Of a stretch of DNA of 7,988 nucleotides, positions 1-6,030 are shown one piece after another (position 1 is the first letter of the stretch; each line of letters begins with the position of its first letter). Below the pieces are notes generated by a model. That model searched no databases. It saw only the letters and a program-made list of their open reading frames with translations, and had not been told where the DNA came from. The stretch covers positions 1 to 7,988 of the forward strand of contig CABQCN010000046.1 in the NCBI GenBank assembly GCA_902462635.1. The letters are read 5' to 3'. A program made the position numbers and the translations under genes. Origin of the DNA: an uncultured Oscillospiraceae bacterium. Lineage in GTDB: Bacteria; Bacillota; Clostridia; UBA1212; UBA1255.

Positions 1-1160
1 TCATCATTTTCGGTCTGCTCGCATTTTTCCCGACCAAAGACAAAAGTTTTCTTGCCAGCCTCTATTCCGGTTCCGGGAAATCTTCGTCCGGCCAAACCAA
101 CAATCCTTCGGGAAATGATGTGCAGATCGGCGATCAGACCGTTTCAAAAGGAGATAACGTCACCATCAACGTAAACGGAGACAGCCAAATTGCACAAGCC
201 GTTTATGCGAAAGCCGCAAACTCCGTTGTCGGGATCGCAGTATCACAAGTCAGCGGAAGCAAATGGAACCAATATGAAACCGTTGTTTCCATGGGATCGG
301 GAATCGTTTACTCCGCGGATGGGATCATCGTAACAAACTGTCACGTCGTAGAAAACGCCATTGACCGCTCGACCAAGGGAATCAATTCGAATTTCACAAT
401 CCGCATTTACTTTAAAACGGATCTTTCCGAATGGTCGTATGCGACAGAGATTATCGGTTATGATGCGGCGAACGATATCGCAGTGCTCCGCGTCGCCGCA
501 GAGAATCTGCAGCCTATCGAATTTGCGGATTCCGATACGCTTACGACGGGAGAAACGGCGATTACGATCGGCAGCCCCGGGGGACTCACTTATATGAATT
601 CTATCAGCGAGGGCATTCTGAGCGGAATCAACAGAACGGTTACGACGAATAACACAACGGTATACGATCTGATCCAGACGACGGCGGCCATCAACCCCGG
701 CAACAGCGGCGGCGCCCTGCTCAATAAAGAAGGAAAACTGATCGGCCTGTGCGTCATCAAAATCGTTTCTACGGAATATGAGGGAATGGGGTTCGCAATC
801 AATTCCAATACGGTGAAAACGATCGTCGAATCGATTCGGGAATACGGCTATTATAACAAGCCGCTTCTGGGCGTCACGATAGATACCAATTACACCGCGT
901 CCGTTGCCGATAACAAAGGTTGGAAACGCGGCGCGTATATCCAAAGCGTCACGGCCTCCTCCGGGTCCGACAAAGTCGGAATCAAAGCGGATGATATTAT
1001 TACAAAAATCAATGATATAAAAATTTCCTCTTTTGCGGAGCTGCGCCGGTATATGCTTAACTGTAAGCCGGGAGAAACCGTCCGGATCGAGGTTTACCGC
1101 AGCGGAGACGGACAGACATTGAATTTCGAGGTCGTTTTAGATGAAACAAAACCAAACTGA
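1..1160 (+). CDS. HtrA/DegP-type membrane-anchored serine protease with one PDZ domain (5' end outside window)
   Basis: Trypsin-fold protease that degrades or senses misfolded proteins on the outer face of the membrane. The reading frame is open from base 3 to the left edge; the GTG at 120 is an internal Val codon, not a convincing start, because upstream of it the frame encodes the end of a hydrophobic segment (IIFGLLAFF) and then a Ser/Gly/Asn-rich linker. That is the usual HtrA plan: short cytoplasmic tail, TM anchor, linker, protease, PDZ. Counting from codon 120, the triad is His75 (TNCHVV), Asp119 (NDIAVL) and Ser196 (GNSGGA), so all catalytic residues are present. A single PDZ domain follows at about 248-343, beginning LLGVTI. 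The residue before the catalytic His is Cys, where DegP has Asn. The stop codon lies 20 bp inside nth, so the two are probably cotranscribed. Family assignment is secure; the particular paralogue (HtrA, HtrB, YyxA) cannot be decided. Confidence 0.93.
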   Translation, partial: IIFGLLAFFPTKDKSFLASLYSGSGKSSSGQTNNPSGNDVQIGDQTVSKGDNVTINVNGDSQIAQAVYAKAANSVVGIAVSQVSGSKWNQYETVVSMGSGIVYSADGIIVTNCHVVENAIDRSTKGINSNFTIRIYFKTDLSEWSYATEIIGYDAANDIAVLRVAAENLQPIEFADSDTLTTGETAITIGSPGGLTYMNSISEGILSGINRTVTTNNTTVYDLIQTTAAINPGNSGGALLNKEGKLIGLCVIKIVSTEYEGMGFAINSNTVKTIVESIREYGYYNKPLLGVTIDTNYTASVADNKGWKRGAYIQSVTASSGSDKVGIKADDIITKINDIKISSFAELRRYMLNCKPGETVRIEVYRSGDGQTLNFEVVLDETKPN

Positions 1161-1833
1161 CAATACGTTATTTTTAAAAAAAGCGGCGGCAAAAATGCCG
1201 CCGCTCGTCAAAGAATTGGAGCGTCTCTATCCGGACGCCGTCTGCTCTCTTACATACGAAACCCCTTTCCAGCTTCTGATCAGTACGCAGTTATCGGCGC
1301 AATGTACCGACGCCCGCGTCAATCTGGTTACGCCCGCGCTGTTCGCGCGGTTCCCCGACCCACAGGCTTTTGCCGCCGCCGATATCCGTGAAATAGAAGA
1401 GCTGATTAAATCCACCGGTTTTTTCCATAATAAAGCGAAGAATATCAAAAGCTGCGCCCGGGATCTCTGTGAAAAATTCGGCGGCGAGCTTCCCGATACG
1501 ATGGAAGGCCTGCTTTCCCTCGCAGGCGTCGGCCGGAAAACGGCGAATTTGGTATTGGGAGACGCATTCCATAAGCCGTCTTATGTAATCGATACCCACG
1601 CGATCCGATTATGCGGAAGGATCGGCCTCACGCAAAACACCGAACCTGTTAAAATCGAAAACGACCTGCGTACCCTTCTGCCGCCGAACGAGGCCCATCC
1701 GGAGGAAAGCGGGAACTTCTGCCATCGCCTGGTAATCCATGGCAGGGCGGTGTGCCCCGCCCGTAAGCCGAAGTGTGAAAGCTGCACAATCTCGGCGCTC
1801 GGCTTATGCGATTACGCTCTCGAGCAGCTCTAA
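1141..1833 (+). CDS. nth: Endonuclease III, [4Fe-4S] DNA glycosylase/AP lyase
   Basis: Bifunctional base-excision repair enzyme that removes oxidised pyrimidines and nicks the resulting abasic site. The 230-residue product has the helix-hairpin-helix LAGVGRKTAN with the catalytic lysine at 133 and the catalytic aspartate at 151 (VIDTHAIR); their 18-residue separation equals that of E. coli Lys120/Asp138. Four cysteines at 205, 212, 215 and 223 form the iron-sulfur site. Their spacing is X6, X2, X7, whereas E. coli has X6, X2, X5, so the last loop is two residues longer. The ATG at 1141 has GAGG at 1128-1131 with a 9-nt spacer, and it overlaps the end of the protease gene, which suggests translational coupling. 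The N-terminus is somewhat longer than in E. coli (211 aa); Met19 is a possible later start but has no good ribosome site. A perfect hairpin lies in codons 14-22 and the 3' end overlaps a convergent gene. Confidence 0.95.
   Translation: MKQNQTDNTLFLKKAAAKMPPLVKELERLYPDAVCSLTYETPFQLLISTQLSAQCTDARVNLVTPALFARFPDPQAFAAADIREIEELIKSTGFFHNKAKNIKSCARDLCEKFGGELPDTMEGLLSLAGVGRKTANLVLGDAFHKPSYVIDTHAIRLCGRIGLTQNTEPVKIENDLRTLLPPNEAHPEESGNFCHRLVIHGRAVCPARKPKCESCTISALGLCDYALEQL
1174..1205 (-). terminator. Perfect hairpin plus T-run inside nth, oriented as a minus-strand terminator
   Basis: AGCGGCGGCA (1182-1191) and TGCCGCCGCT (1196-1205) form an uninterrupted 10-bp GC-rich stem with a 4-nt loop. Read on the minus strand the stem is followed directly by seven T residues (the A-run at 1176-1182), the standard form of an intrinsic terminator. 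On the plus strand no T-run follows, so it should not stop nth transcription. It lies in nth codons 14-22. By inference it ends antisense transcripts arriving from the minus-strand gene at 1804-2373. In the sense mRNA the same hairpin could slow initiation or early elongation on nth. Confidence 0.6.
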
Positions 1834-2373
1834 GAAAATTTTATCGAACGCATATGTTTTTTCCTGATACGGCACGCACAGGCTGCAAATGGTGATCCGC
1901 CCGTCTTCTTCGTAAAATCCCTGCGATACTGCGATATCGTTGACGATATAATCCCATTTCTGCCAGGATACGCCGTTGAGCTTAACGATCTCCTCCCGGA
2001 ATCCAAAAACAGTAGCGCTCATATACTCCCTGCTGATTTTCAGATAATGCTCCAGACCTTGTTCCGCCTTCCACACCTGGACATATCCGTAAATATTGCT
2101 GTTTTCTTCCTTACCGTGCACGTCGTAATGGCGGATGATCTCCGTGCCGTTGTCATACCGCAGGTTGATTTCAAAATTTCGTACGGCCGCAGGCAGAGAT
2201 TGTCCGTTTTTATTCTCGGCGATACTTCCCGCCGGTAAAATCTCCAACACGCCCGGCACGTCTTCCTGCGCGTTGGCGGCAGAAAACAGCTTATCCGTAA
2301 TGGTCCAGATACAGGCGACAACAAGAACCGCGGCAGCAGCGCGCAATACAATTTTTACAACATCGTTTTTCAT
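1804..2373 (-). CDS. Exported or membrane-anchored protein of unknown function
   Basis: I do not recognise this 189-residue protein. It starts MKNDVVKIV, followed by a hydrophobic stretch (about residues 8-25) and an Ala-rich region ending near ANAQ. This fits either a cleaved signal peptide or an uncleaved N-terminal anchor with the rest outside the cell. The remainder (about 35-189) is soluble-looking mixed alpha/beta sequence with no catalytic motif that I can name; two cysteines sit close together near the C-terminus (ICSLC). The ATG at 2373 is chosen because GGAGG lies 10 nt upstream. A TTG 33 nt earlier would add 11 non-hydrophobic residues ahead of the signal and has no such support. 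The gene converges on nth and overlaps its 3' end by 30 bp. It is divergent from hflK. A sigma-E-like promoter candidate precedes it, hinting at a sporulation role, but this is inference only. Confidence 0.8.
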   Translation of the reverse strand: MKNDVVKIVLRAAAAVLVVACIWTITDKLFSAANAQEDVPGVLEILPAGSIAENKNGQSLPAAVRNFEINLRYDNGTEIIRHYDVHGKEENSNIYGYVQVWKAEQGLEHYLKISREYMSATVFGFREEIVKLNGVSWQKWDYIVNDIAVSQGFYEEDGRITICSLCVPYQEKTYAFDKIFLELLESVIA

Positions 2374-2383
2374 GACGTAAAAT

Positions 2384-2388
2384 CCTCC
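2384..2388 (-). promoter_or_regulatory. Ribosome binding site deciding the start at 2373
   Basis: The plus strand reads CCTCC, giving GGAGG on the minus strand, 10 nt before the ATG at 2373. The alternative upstream TTG codon lies beyond this site, so the site supports the shorter 189-residue product. Confidence 0.75.
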
Positions 2389-2395
2389 GTTATGC

Positions 2396-2425
2396 AGTAT
2401 ATGCAAGTCCCGGAAATTTTATTCC
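2396..2425 (-). promoter_or_regulatory. Candidate sigma-E-like promoter for the minus-strand gene
   Basis: On the minus strand GGAATA (2425-2420) is followed after 16 nt by CATATACT (2403-2396). This fits the core sporulation sigma-E pattern known from Bacillus, ATA then about 16 bp then CATANNNT. The -10 is one base from CATACAMT; the -35 is weaker, lacking the final TT. The transcription start would fall near 2389, leaving a leader of only about 16 nt with the ribosome site at its extreme 5' end. That tightness is a reason for caution. A sigma-A reading (TATACT) has no good -35. Confidence 0.35.
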
Positions 2426-2432
2426 TGATCTT

Positions 2433-2461
2433 TTTACTTTCCGCAGGAATTATGATACACT
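2433..2461 (+). promoter_or_regulatory. Weak candidate promoter for hflK-hflC
   Basis: TTTACT (2433-2438) and TACACT (2456-2461) are separated by 17 nt and each match the sigma-A boxes at four of six positions. An alternative -10 is TATGAT at 2451-2456 (five of six), but it lacks a recognisable -35. The position, about 46 nt before the hflK start and in a divergent intergenic stretch, is where a promoter is expected. The boxes themselves are poor. Confidence 0.35.
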
Positions 2462-2469
2462 GTATTCGA

Positions 2470-2483
2470 TGCGCTAAAGCGCA
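2470..2483. repeat. Short inverted repeat in the hflK leader
   Basis: TGCGCT and AGCGCA flank an AA dinucleotide, a perfect 6-bp dyad just downstream of the likely hflK promoter and 7 nt ahead of the AAAGGAGG ribosome site (2491-2498). Near the presumed transcription start, such a dyad could be a repressor site or a small 5' hairpin; its 2-nt loop is too tight for an ideal RNA hairpin, which favours a DNA site. It could also be chance. Confidence 0.4.
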
Positions 2484-2506
2484 GTTGTGAAAAGGAGGAG
2501 TCTGTT

Positions 2507-3538
2507 ATGAAATATGACAAAAACGGAAACGTCGTCATAGATATCCCATTCAAAAATATGAGTCCAAAACAGAAGAAAACAGTTAAATATTCTGTAATCG
2601 GCGTCCTTGTGCTGATATTCGTTATTATCCTGGCATCGACCTGCTGGTATACCGTAAACGACAAGCAGCACGCCGTGATCACTACGTTCGGTAAAATCAC
2701 CAGCGTCGTCGATGATCCGGGAATCCACTTGAAATTGCCGTTCGGCATTCAGAAGGCGCAGCGCGTCGATGTCAACGTATATCAGAAAGTCTACATCGGC
2801 TATCTGCATTCCGACGAGGCCGGCGCGGATGTCAGCGTTGCAAACGAAAGTAAAATGATCACGGGGGATTTCAATATCGTCAATATCGATTTTTATATCG
2901 AATACAAAATCGTAAATCCCGAAAAATACGTTTACGCGTCGCAAAGTCCGGAAAGTATCATCAAAAATCTGGTACAGAGCCAGGTGCGGACCGTCGTCAG
3001 TTCCTATGCCGTCGACGATGTGCTGACTGTCAAAAAAGCGGAAATCCAGGCGGTAGCAAAAGAAATGATCACGGCGGAGCTTGATAAATATGATGTCGGC
3101 CTGATGCTGATCGACGTAAAGATCCAGGACGCGGAAGCTCCTACGGCGGAAGTCATCGCGGCATTCAAATCCGTAGAAACCGCAAAGCAAGGTAAAGAAA
3201 CGGCCCTGAATGAAGCAAAAGCATACGAAAACGCAAACATCCCGGCTGCCGAAGCGGAGGCCGATAAATTGCTGCAGAATGCGGAATACTTAAAGCAAAG
3301 CAGAATCAACGAAGCGAAAGAACAGATCGCAATGTTCAATGCAATTTACGGAATGTATGAAATGAATCCGTCTATCACAAAAAAGCGTATGTATTATGAA
3401 GCGCTCGAGAAAATTTTACCGGATATCAAGCTTTATATCGACACAGCCGGGGATGGCGTCACCAAATTGCTTCCGATCGAAAGCTTCGGCGGAGGATCGA
3501 CTTCGGCGAATCAAACCCAGAATCCGGGAAAGGAGTAA
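2507..3538 (+). CDS. hflK: HflK-type SPFH/band-7 membrane protein (FtsH modulator)
   Basis: In characterised bacteria HflK and HflC form a large membrane assembly that encloses and regulates the AAA protease FtsH. This 343-residue product has a cytoplasmic N-terminus of about 27 residues, one TM segment at about 28-50, an SPFH domain from about 51 (KQHAVITTFGK, then DDPGIHLKLPF) to about 215, and a helical, Ala/Glu/Lys-rich tail to about 300. The tail aligns by eye with E. coli HflK (EAKAYENANIPAAEAEA against EAEAYTNEVQPRANGQA), and LLPIESF near the end matches the HflK LLPLD-type motif. The Gly/Pro-rich N-terminal extension of E. coli HflK (419 aa) is absent. The last 15 or so residues are a Gly/Ser/Asn/Gln-rich tail. 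The start has AAAGGAGG at 2491-2498. hflC follows after 5 nt. FtsH itself is not in the window, so functional partnership is inferred. Confidence 0.9.
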   Translation: MKYDKNGNVVIDIPFKNMSPKQKKTVKYSVIGVLVLIFVIILASTCWYTVNDKQHAVITTFGKITSVVDDPGIHLKLPFGIQKAQRVDVNVYQKVYIGYLHSDEAGADVSVANESKMITGDFNIVNIDFYIEYKIVNPEKYVYASQSPESIIKNLVQSQVRTVVSSYAVDDVLTVKKAEIQAVAKEMITAELDKYDVGLMLIDVKIQDAEAPTAEVIAAFKSVETAKQGKETALNEAKAYENANIPAAEAEADKLLQNAEYLKQSRINEAKEQIAMFNAIYGMYEMNPSITKKRMYYEALEKILPDIKLYIDTAGDGVTKLLPIESFGGGSTSANQTQNPGKE

Positions 3539-3543
3539 CAGCG

Positions 3544-4425
3544 ATGAAAAAGAAAACAATTATTATTGGAATTATTGCAGCGATCTTCATAGTCATTACG
3601 GCGGCCGCCTCCTGCTACTGCGTAGAAGAAAATGAATACGCTTATGTCATCCGTTTTTCGAAAATCGAACGAATTGAAAAGACGGCGGGCCTGCATTTTA
3701 AAGTACCGTTCACGGATTCGGTGAAATTTTTCCCAAAGAACATTCAACTATACGATCTTGCGCCTTCCGATGTCCTGACGAGCGACTCGAAAGCAATGAG
3801 CGTGGACAGCTATGTATTGTGGAAAATTTCCGATCCGATGATGTTTTATAAGACGCTCGGTTCCATTCCGGAGGCGCAGAACCGTTTGGATGCCGCGACA
3901 TACAACGCGCTGAAGAATATCATCGGCACCATGTCGCAGGATTCCATCATCACGCCTTCCGTAGACGATGGCCGTAGCGACCTGAATGTCGTGGTATACG
4001 ACCAGGTAAAATCAGCGACTACGGATTACGGGATCGAAATCACCGACGTGAAGATTAAGCGCTTCGATCTGCCTGCAGAAAACGAGGAGGCCGTATATCA
4101 GCGGATGATTTCTGACAGAAATCAGACTGCGGAGAAATACCGTGCGGAAGGAACCTCGGAAGCGACAAAAATGAAAAACGATGTGGATAAGCAAGTGAAT
4201 ATCATCGTATCGGACGCCAAAGCACAGGCGGAGGAAATCGTGGCGGCGGGTGAAAAACAATACATGCAGCTGCTTGCGGAAACCTTCAACACGGCTGATA
4301 AGGAAAGCTTTTACATTTTTATGCGTTCTCTGGATACCTTGAAGAACTCTCTGAACGGAGAGCAGAAAACCGTTATCCTCGGCCCGGATTCCGAGCTTGC
4401 GAAAATTTTGCAAGGACTCGAATAA
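3544..4425 (+). CDS. hflC: HflC-type SPFH/band-7 membrane protein (FtsH modulator)
   Basis: Partner of HflK in the membrane assembly that modulates FtsH. The 293-residue product has a TM segment at about 4-26, then the SPFH domain (ENEYAYVIRFSKI, GLHFKVPF, SVDSYVLWKISD), which matches HflC of E. coli in order and wording. The late helical region has the HflC signature around Arg200-Gly203 (EKYRAEGTSEA), followed by an Ala/Glu-rich helix and the C-terminal part KESFYIFMRSLDTLKN. It is shorter than E. coli HflC (334 aa). Its ribosome site AAAGGAG (3529-3535) sits in the final hflK codons, so the two are translationally coupled, in the same order as in Proteobacteria. A strong terminator 15 nt after the stop ends the two-gene operon. 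Confidence 0.9.
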   Translation: MKKKTIIIGIIAAIFIVITAAASCYCVEENEYAYVIRFSKIERIEKTAGLHFKVPFTDSVKFFPKNIQLYDLAPSDVLTSDSKAMSVDSYVLWKISDPMMFYKTLGSIPEAQNRLDAATYNALKNIIGTMSQDSIITPSVDDGRSDLNVVVYDQVKSATTDYGIEITDVKIKRFDLPAENEEAVYQRMISDRNQTAEKYRAEGTSEATKMKNDVDKQVNIIVSDAKAQAEEIVAAGEKQYMQLLAETFNTADKESFYIFMRSLDTLKNSLNGEQKTVILGPDSELAKILQGLE

Positions 4426-4440
4426 AACGAGAAGTAAGCG

Positions 4441-4477
4441 AACCCCCGGATCGGAGTTTCCGATCCGGGGGTTTTTT
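4441..4477 (+). terminator. Intrinsic terminator of the hflK-hflC operon
   Basis: A perfect 15-bp stem (4441-4455 with 4459-4473, containing CCCCCGGATCGGA) closes a 3-nt loop and runs into a six-T tract (4472-4477). The leading AA of the stem pairs with the first Ts of that tract, and only a short A stretch lies upstream, so termination in the reverse direction would be weak. Confidence 0.95.
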
Positions 4478-4489
4478 ATGAATATACTG

Positions 4490-4518
4490 TTGACAGTCTT
4501 TAACATTCATGTAATAAT
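4490..4518 (+). promoter_or_regulatory. Sigma-A type promoter of the surface protein gene
   Basis: A perfect -35 box TTGACA (4490-4495), a 17-nt spacer and AATAAT (4513-4518, five of six to TATAAT). It is the best promoter in the window and lies just after the hflC terminator. It predicts a transcription start near 4525 and therefore a leader of about 130 nt. Confidence 0.8.
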
Positions 4519-4656
4519 GGGCGTATCGTATGACATAAAATGAAAAAATGAAAAGATATTTTTACACCGGAATTTAACGGCGGAATAACACAGATCTGAA
4601 ATTTTTATCTTATGATAGAAAGGGAAATGAAATTTCCCGGAAATTGGAGGTACAAA
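4519..4656 (+). promoter_or_regulatory. Long A/T-rich 5' leader with a hairpin before the ribosome site
   Basis: The untranslated leader contains GGGAAAT (4622-4628) and ATTTCCC (4632-4638), a perfect 7-bp stem with a 3-nt loop ending 7 nt before GGAGG (4646-4650). AAGATA (4553-4558) and TATCTT (4606-4611) could close a larger outer stem, and CAGATCTG (4591-4598) is a palindrome. I match it to no riboswitch family. The GGAGG lies 6 nt before the ATG at 4657 and decides that start over the in-frame ATG at 4612, which would put 15 extra charged residues ahead of the signal peptide and begin upstream of the hairpin. Confidence 0.5.
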
Positions 4657-5949
4657 ATGAAACGAGGCAAATTATTTTTATGGGTGACGGTATTGGTATT
4701 CCTGATCACATCCGCTGCGCTTCCGTCCGTATTCGCAGAAACGAAAACCGTAGAGTTTTCCGGCGTCAAGGTCGGCAATGCCAGACAGCTTTCTCCCAGC
4801 GACATCGTCGGCGCGGTTCTCTCCTTCTCGGGCGACGTCGAGAAACTTTCGGTCGCGTGCGCCTGCTGGGTCAATTCGGACGCATCTTTTACTTATACGA
4901 TTTATCCTTTTGAACAGGATTACGAAACGTCTGTCGGGAAAGACGCGGTAAAAACGGGTACGATCACATACAATACCGACGGGTTCCAGGAAATCGAATG
5001 GACGGCGGACGCACCGCTGCCGAAAGGAACCTATGTGCTGGAAATCACGAAAGCCGGCGAAAACGGCGTGCAGACCGGAATCCGCTATGACGGCGAGTAT
5101 GAAGGGCAATACGTCTATGAAAACGGAATCTATACGCCGGACAATTCCCTAAGGCTGCAGGTCGTGTACGCCTCTGCACCGGAGAAAGATTACGGGGAAC
5201 TGGAAAAACCAAAAGTAGAAAGCTCCGGCAAAGACAACGCGCCCGGCGCGGTCATGCGCTTTTCCGACGACGAGGCAGAATCGTATTTCACCCCTACGGG
5301 GAATCAAATCGCCGCGCAGATCGAAGACAATATCCTGGTAATCAATATCACGGCCGGCAATGATCCGAATATGTATCTGAACGCGTCGGAAGACGCCGCA
5401 ACGCTCCGCGCGGAAGATTATCCGGTTCTTCTTTTCAAGGTAAAACGTTCCGAGGGATCTCCCCTGACCGGGCAATTTTTCTTCAATACGACGGATTTCG
5501 GCGGCCCGAGCGCCGCGGGCGCCGTTTCTTTTCCCTATGAAGATACTGTGGATTGGCAAATGGTTCCCGTAAATCTCGGCAGCAACACGAATTATACCGG
5601 CGATATCATTTCGTTCCGTTACGATCCGTTCTCTTCTACGGAAGCGGACTGCACGGTTGAAATCGAGTGGATCGCGTTTTTCCAATCCATGGAGGCAGCG
5701 AAAAATTTCAACGGAGATTTTACGCAATTTGAAACTGCGACGCCGTCTCCTTCCGGAGAAACGCCGACGCCCGCGCCCGCTACTACGGCAACGGCGACCG
5801 CAAAAACGCCCGCGCCCGCCACAACATCAAATACCTCCGAAAGCGGCGGAATGGATACGACGACCGTGATTCTCATTGCCGTAGTGGCGGCAGCCGTCGT
5901 GGCAATCGTCGTGGTTCTGATCATCGTAAAGCGCAAAAAACAGAAATAA
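4657..5949 (+). CDS. Membrane-anchored surface protein with two beta-rich ectodomains, function unknown
   Basis: Not recognised as a named protein. The 430-residue product has a signal peptide (about 1-27, cleavage likely after VFA), an extracellular region, a Pro/Thr/Ala linker (about 360-395, including TPAPATT twice), one TM helix (403-424) and a basic stop-transfer tail KRKKQK. This is the plan of a type I surface protein anchored by its C-terminus. The ectodomain looks like two modules rich in beta-strand pattern: about 28-185, ending in NSLRLQVVYAS, and about 195-352, ending VEIEWIAFFQSMEAAKNF. That last wording resembles the final strand of carbohydrate-binding-type beta-sandwich domains in clostridial surface proteins, so glycan or ligand binding is a guess. 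No enzymatic motif is seen. Cysteines are at 68, 70 and 332. It stands alone between two terminators with its own promoter. Confidence 0.85.
   Translation: MKRGKLFLWVTVLVFLITSAALPSVFAETKTVEFSGVKVGNARQLSPSDIVGAVLSFSGDVEKLSVACACWVNSDASFTYTIYPFEQDYETSVGKDAVKTGTITYNTDGFQEIEWTADAPLPKGTYVLEITKAGENGVQTGIRYDGEYEGQYVYENGIYTPDNSLRLQVVYASAPEKDYGELEKPKVESSGKDNAPGAVMRFSDDEAESYFTPTGNQIAAQIEDNILVINITAGNDPNMYLNASEDAATLRAEDYPVLLFKVKRSEGSPLTGQFFFNTTDFGGPSAAGAVSFPYEDTVDWQMVPVNLGSNTNYTGDIISFRYDPFSSTEADCTVEIEWIAFFQSMEAAKNFNGDFTQFETATPSPSGETPTPAPATTATATAKTPAPATTSNTSESGGMDTTTVILIAVVAAAVVAIVVVLIIVKRKKQK
5767..5819 (+). repeat. 14-nt direct repeat in the Pro/Thr linker
   Basis: ACGCCCGCGCCCGC occurs at 5767-5780 and again at 5806-5819, 39 nt (13 codons) apart, each encoding the core of TPAPATT. 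The in-frame spacing suggests the linker can grow or shrink by slipped-strand events without changing frame. Confidence 0.7.
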
Positions 5950-5964
5950 AAAGGCTAGACAAGA

Positions 5965-6001
5965 AAGGCACCGCTTTTATGCAATAGGAAAGCGGTGCCT
6001 T
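5965..6001 (-). terminator. Hairpin terminator between convergent genes, better for the minus strand
   Basis: AAGGCACCGCTTT (5965-5977) and AAAGCGGTGCCTT (5989-6001) form a perfect 13-bp stem with an 11-nt loop. On the minus strand the stem runs into TTTCTT, a usable T-rich tail, 29 nt after the stop of the germination permease. On the plus strand the flank is TATGATATAG, with only the two Ts of the stem, so termination of the surface protein gene there would be weaker unless aided by other factors. Confidence 0.75.
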
Positions 6002-6030
6002 ATGATATAGTAAAATAGTTTATATGCCTT

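Noticed and set aside
120..122. GTG at 120 as the start of the protease
   Set aside because: The frame is open to the window edge and encodes the end of a TM anchor and a linker typical of HtrA, so the true start is upstream of the window.
243..944. 233-codon open frame on the minus strand opposite the protease gene
   Set aside because: It is antisense to a clear HtrA-family domain, is rich in Arg and Asp in the manner of shadow frames, and shows no family wording. The same applies to the long minus-strand frames at 2474-3190 (opposite hflK), 4012-4506 (opposite hflC) and 5149-5727 (opposite the surface protein).
1788..1850. A terminator at the nth / minus-strand gene junction
   Set aside because: Only a 4-bp GAGC/GCTC dyad is present, with no adjacent T-run in either direction.
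2374..2406. TTG start 33 nt upstream for the minus-strand unknown gene
   Set aside because: It lies upstream of the GGAGG that serves the ATG at 2373, lacks its own ribosome site and would overlap the candidate promoter.
4611..4616. TATGAT as a second -10 box nearer the surface protein
   Set aside because: No recognisable -35 lies 16-18 nt upstream, and the TTGACA/AATAAT promoter at 4490-4518 is far better.
4612..4656. Start of the surface protein at the ATG at 4612
   Set aside because: No ribosome site precedes it, the added residues would precede a normal signal peptide, and the ATG at 4657 has GGAGG at ideal spacing.
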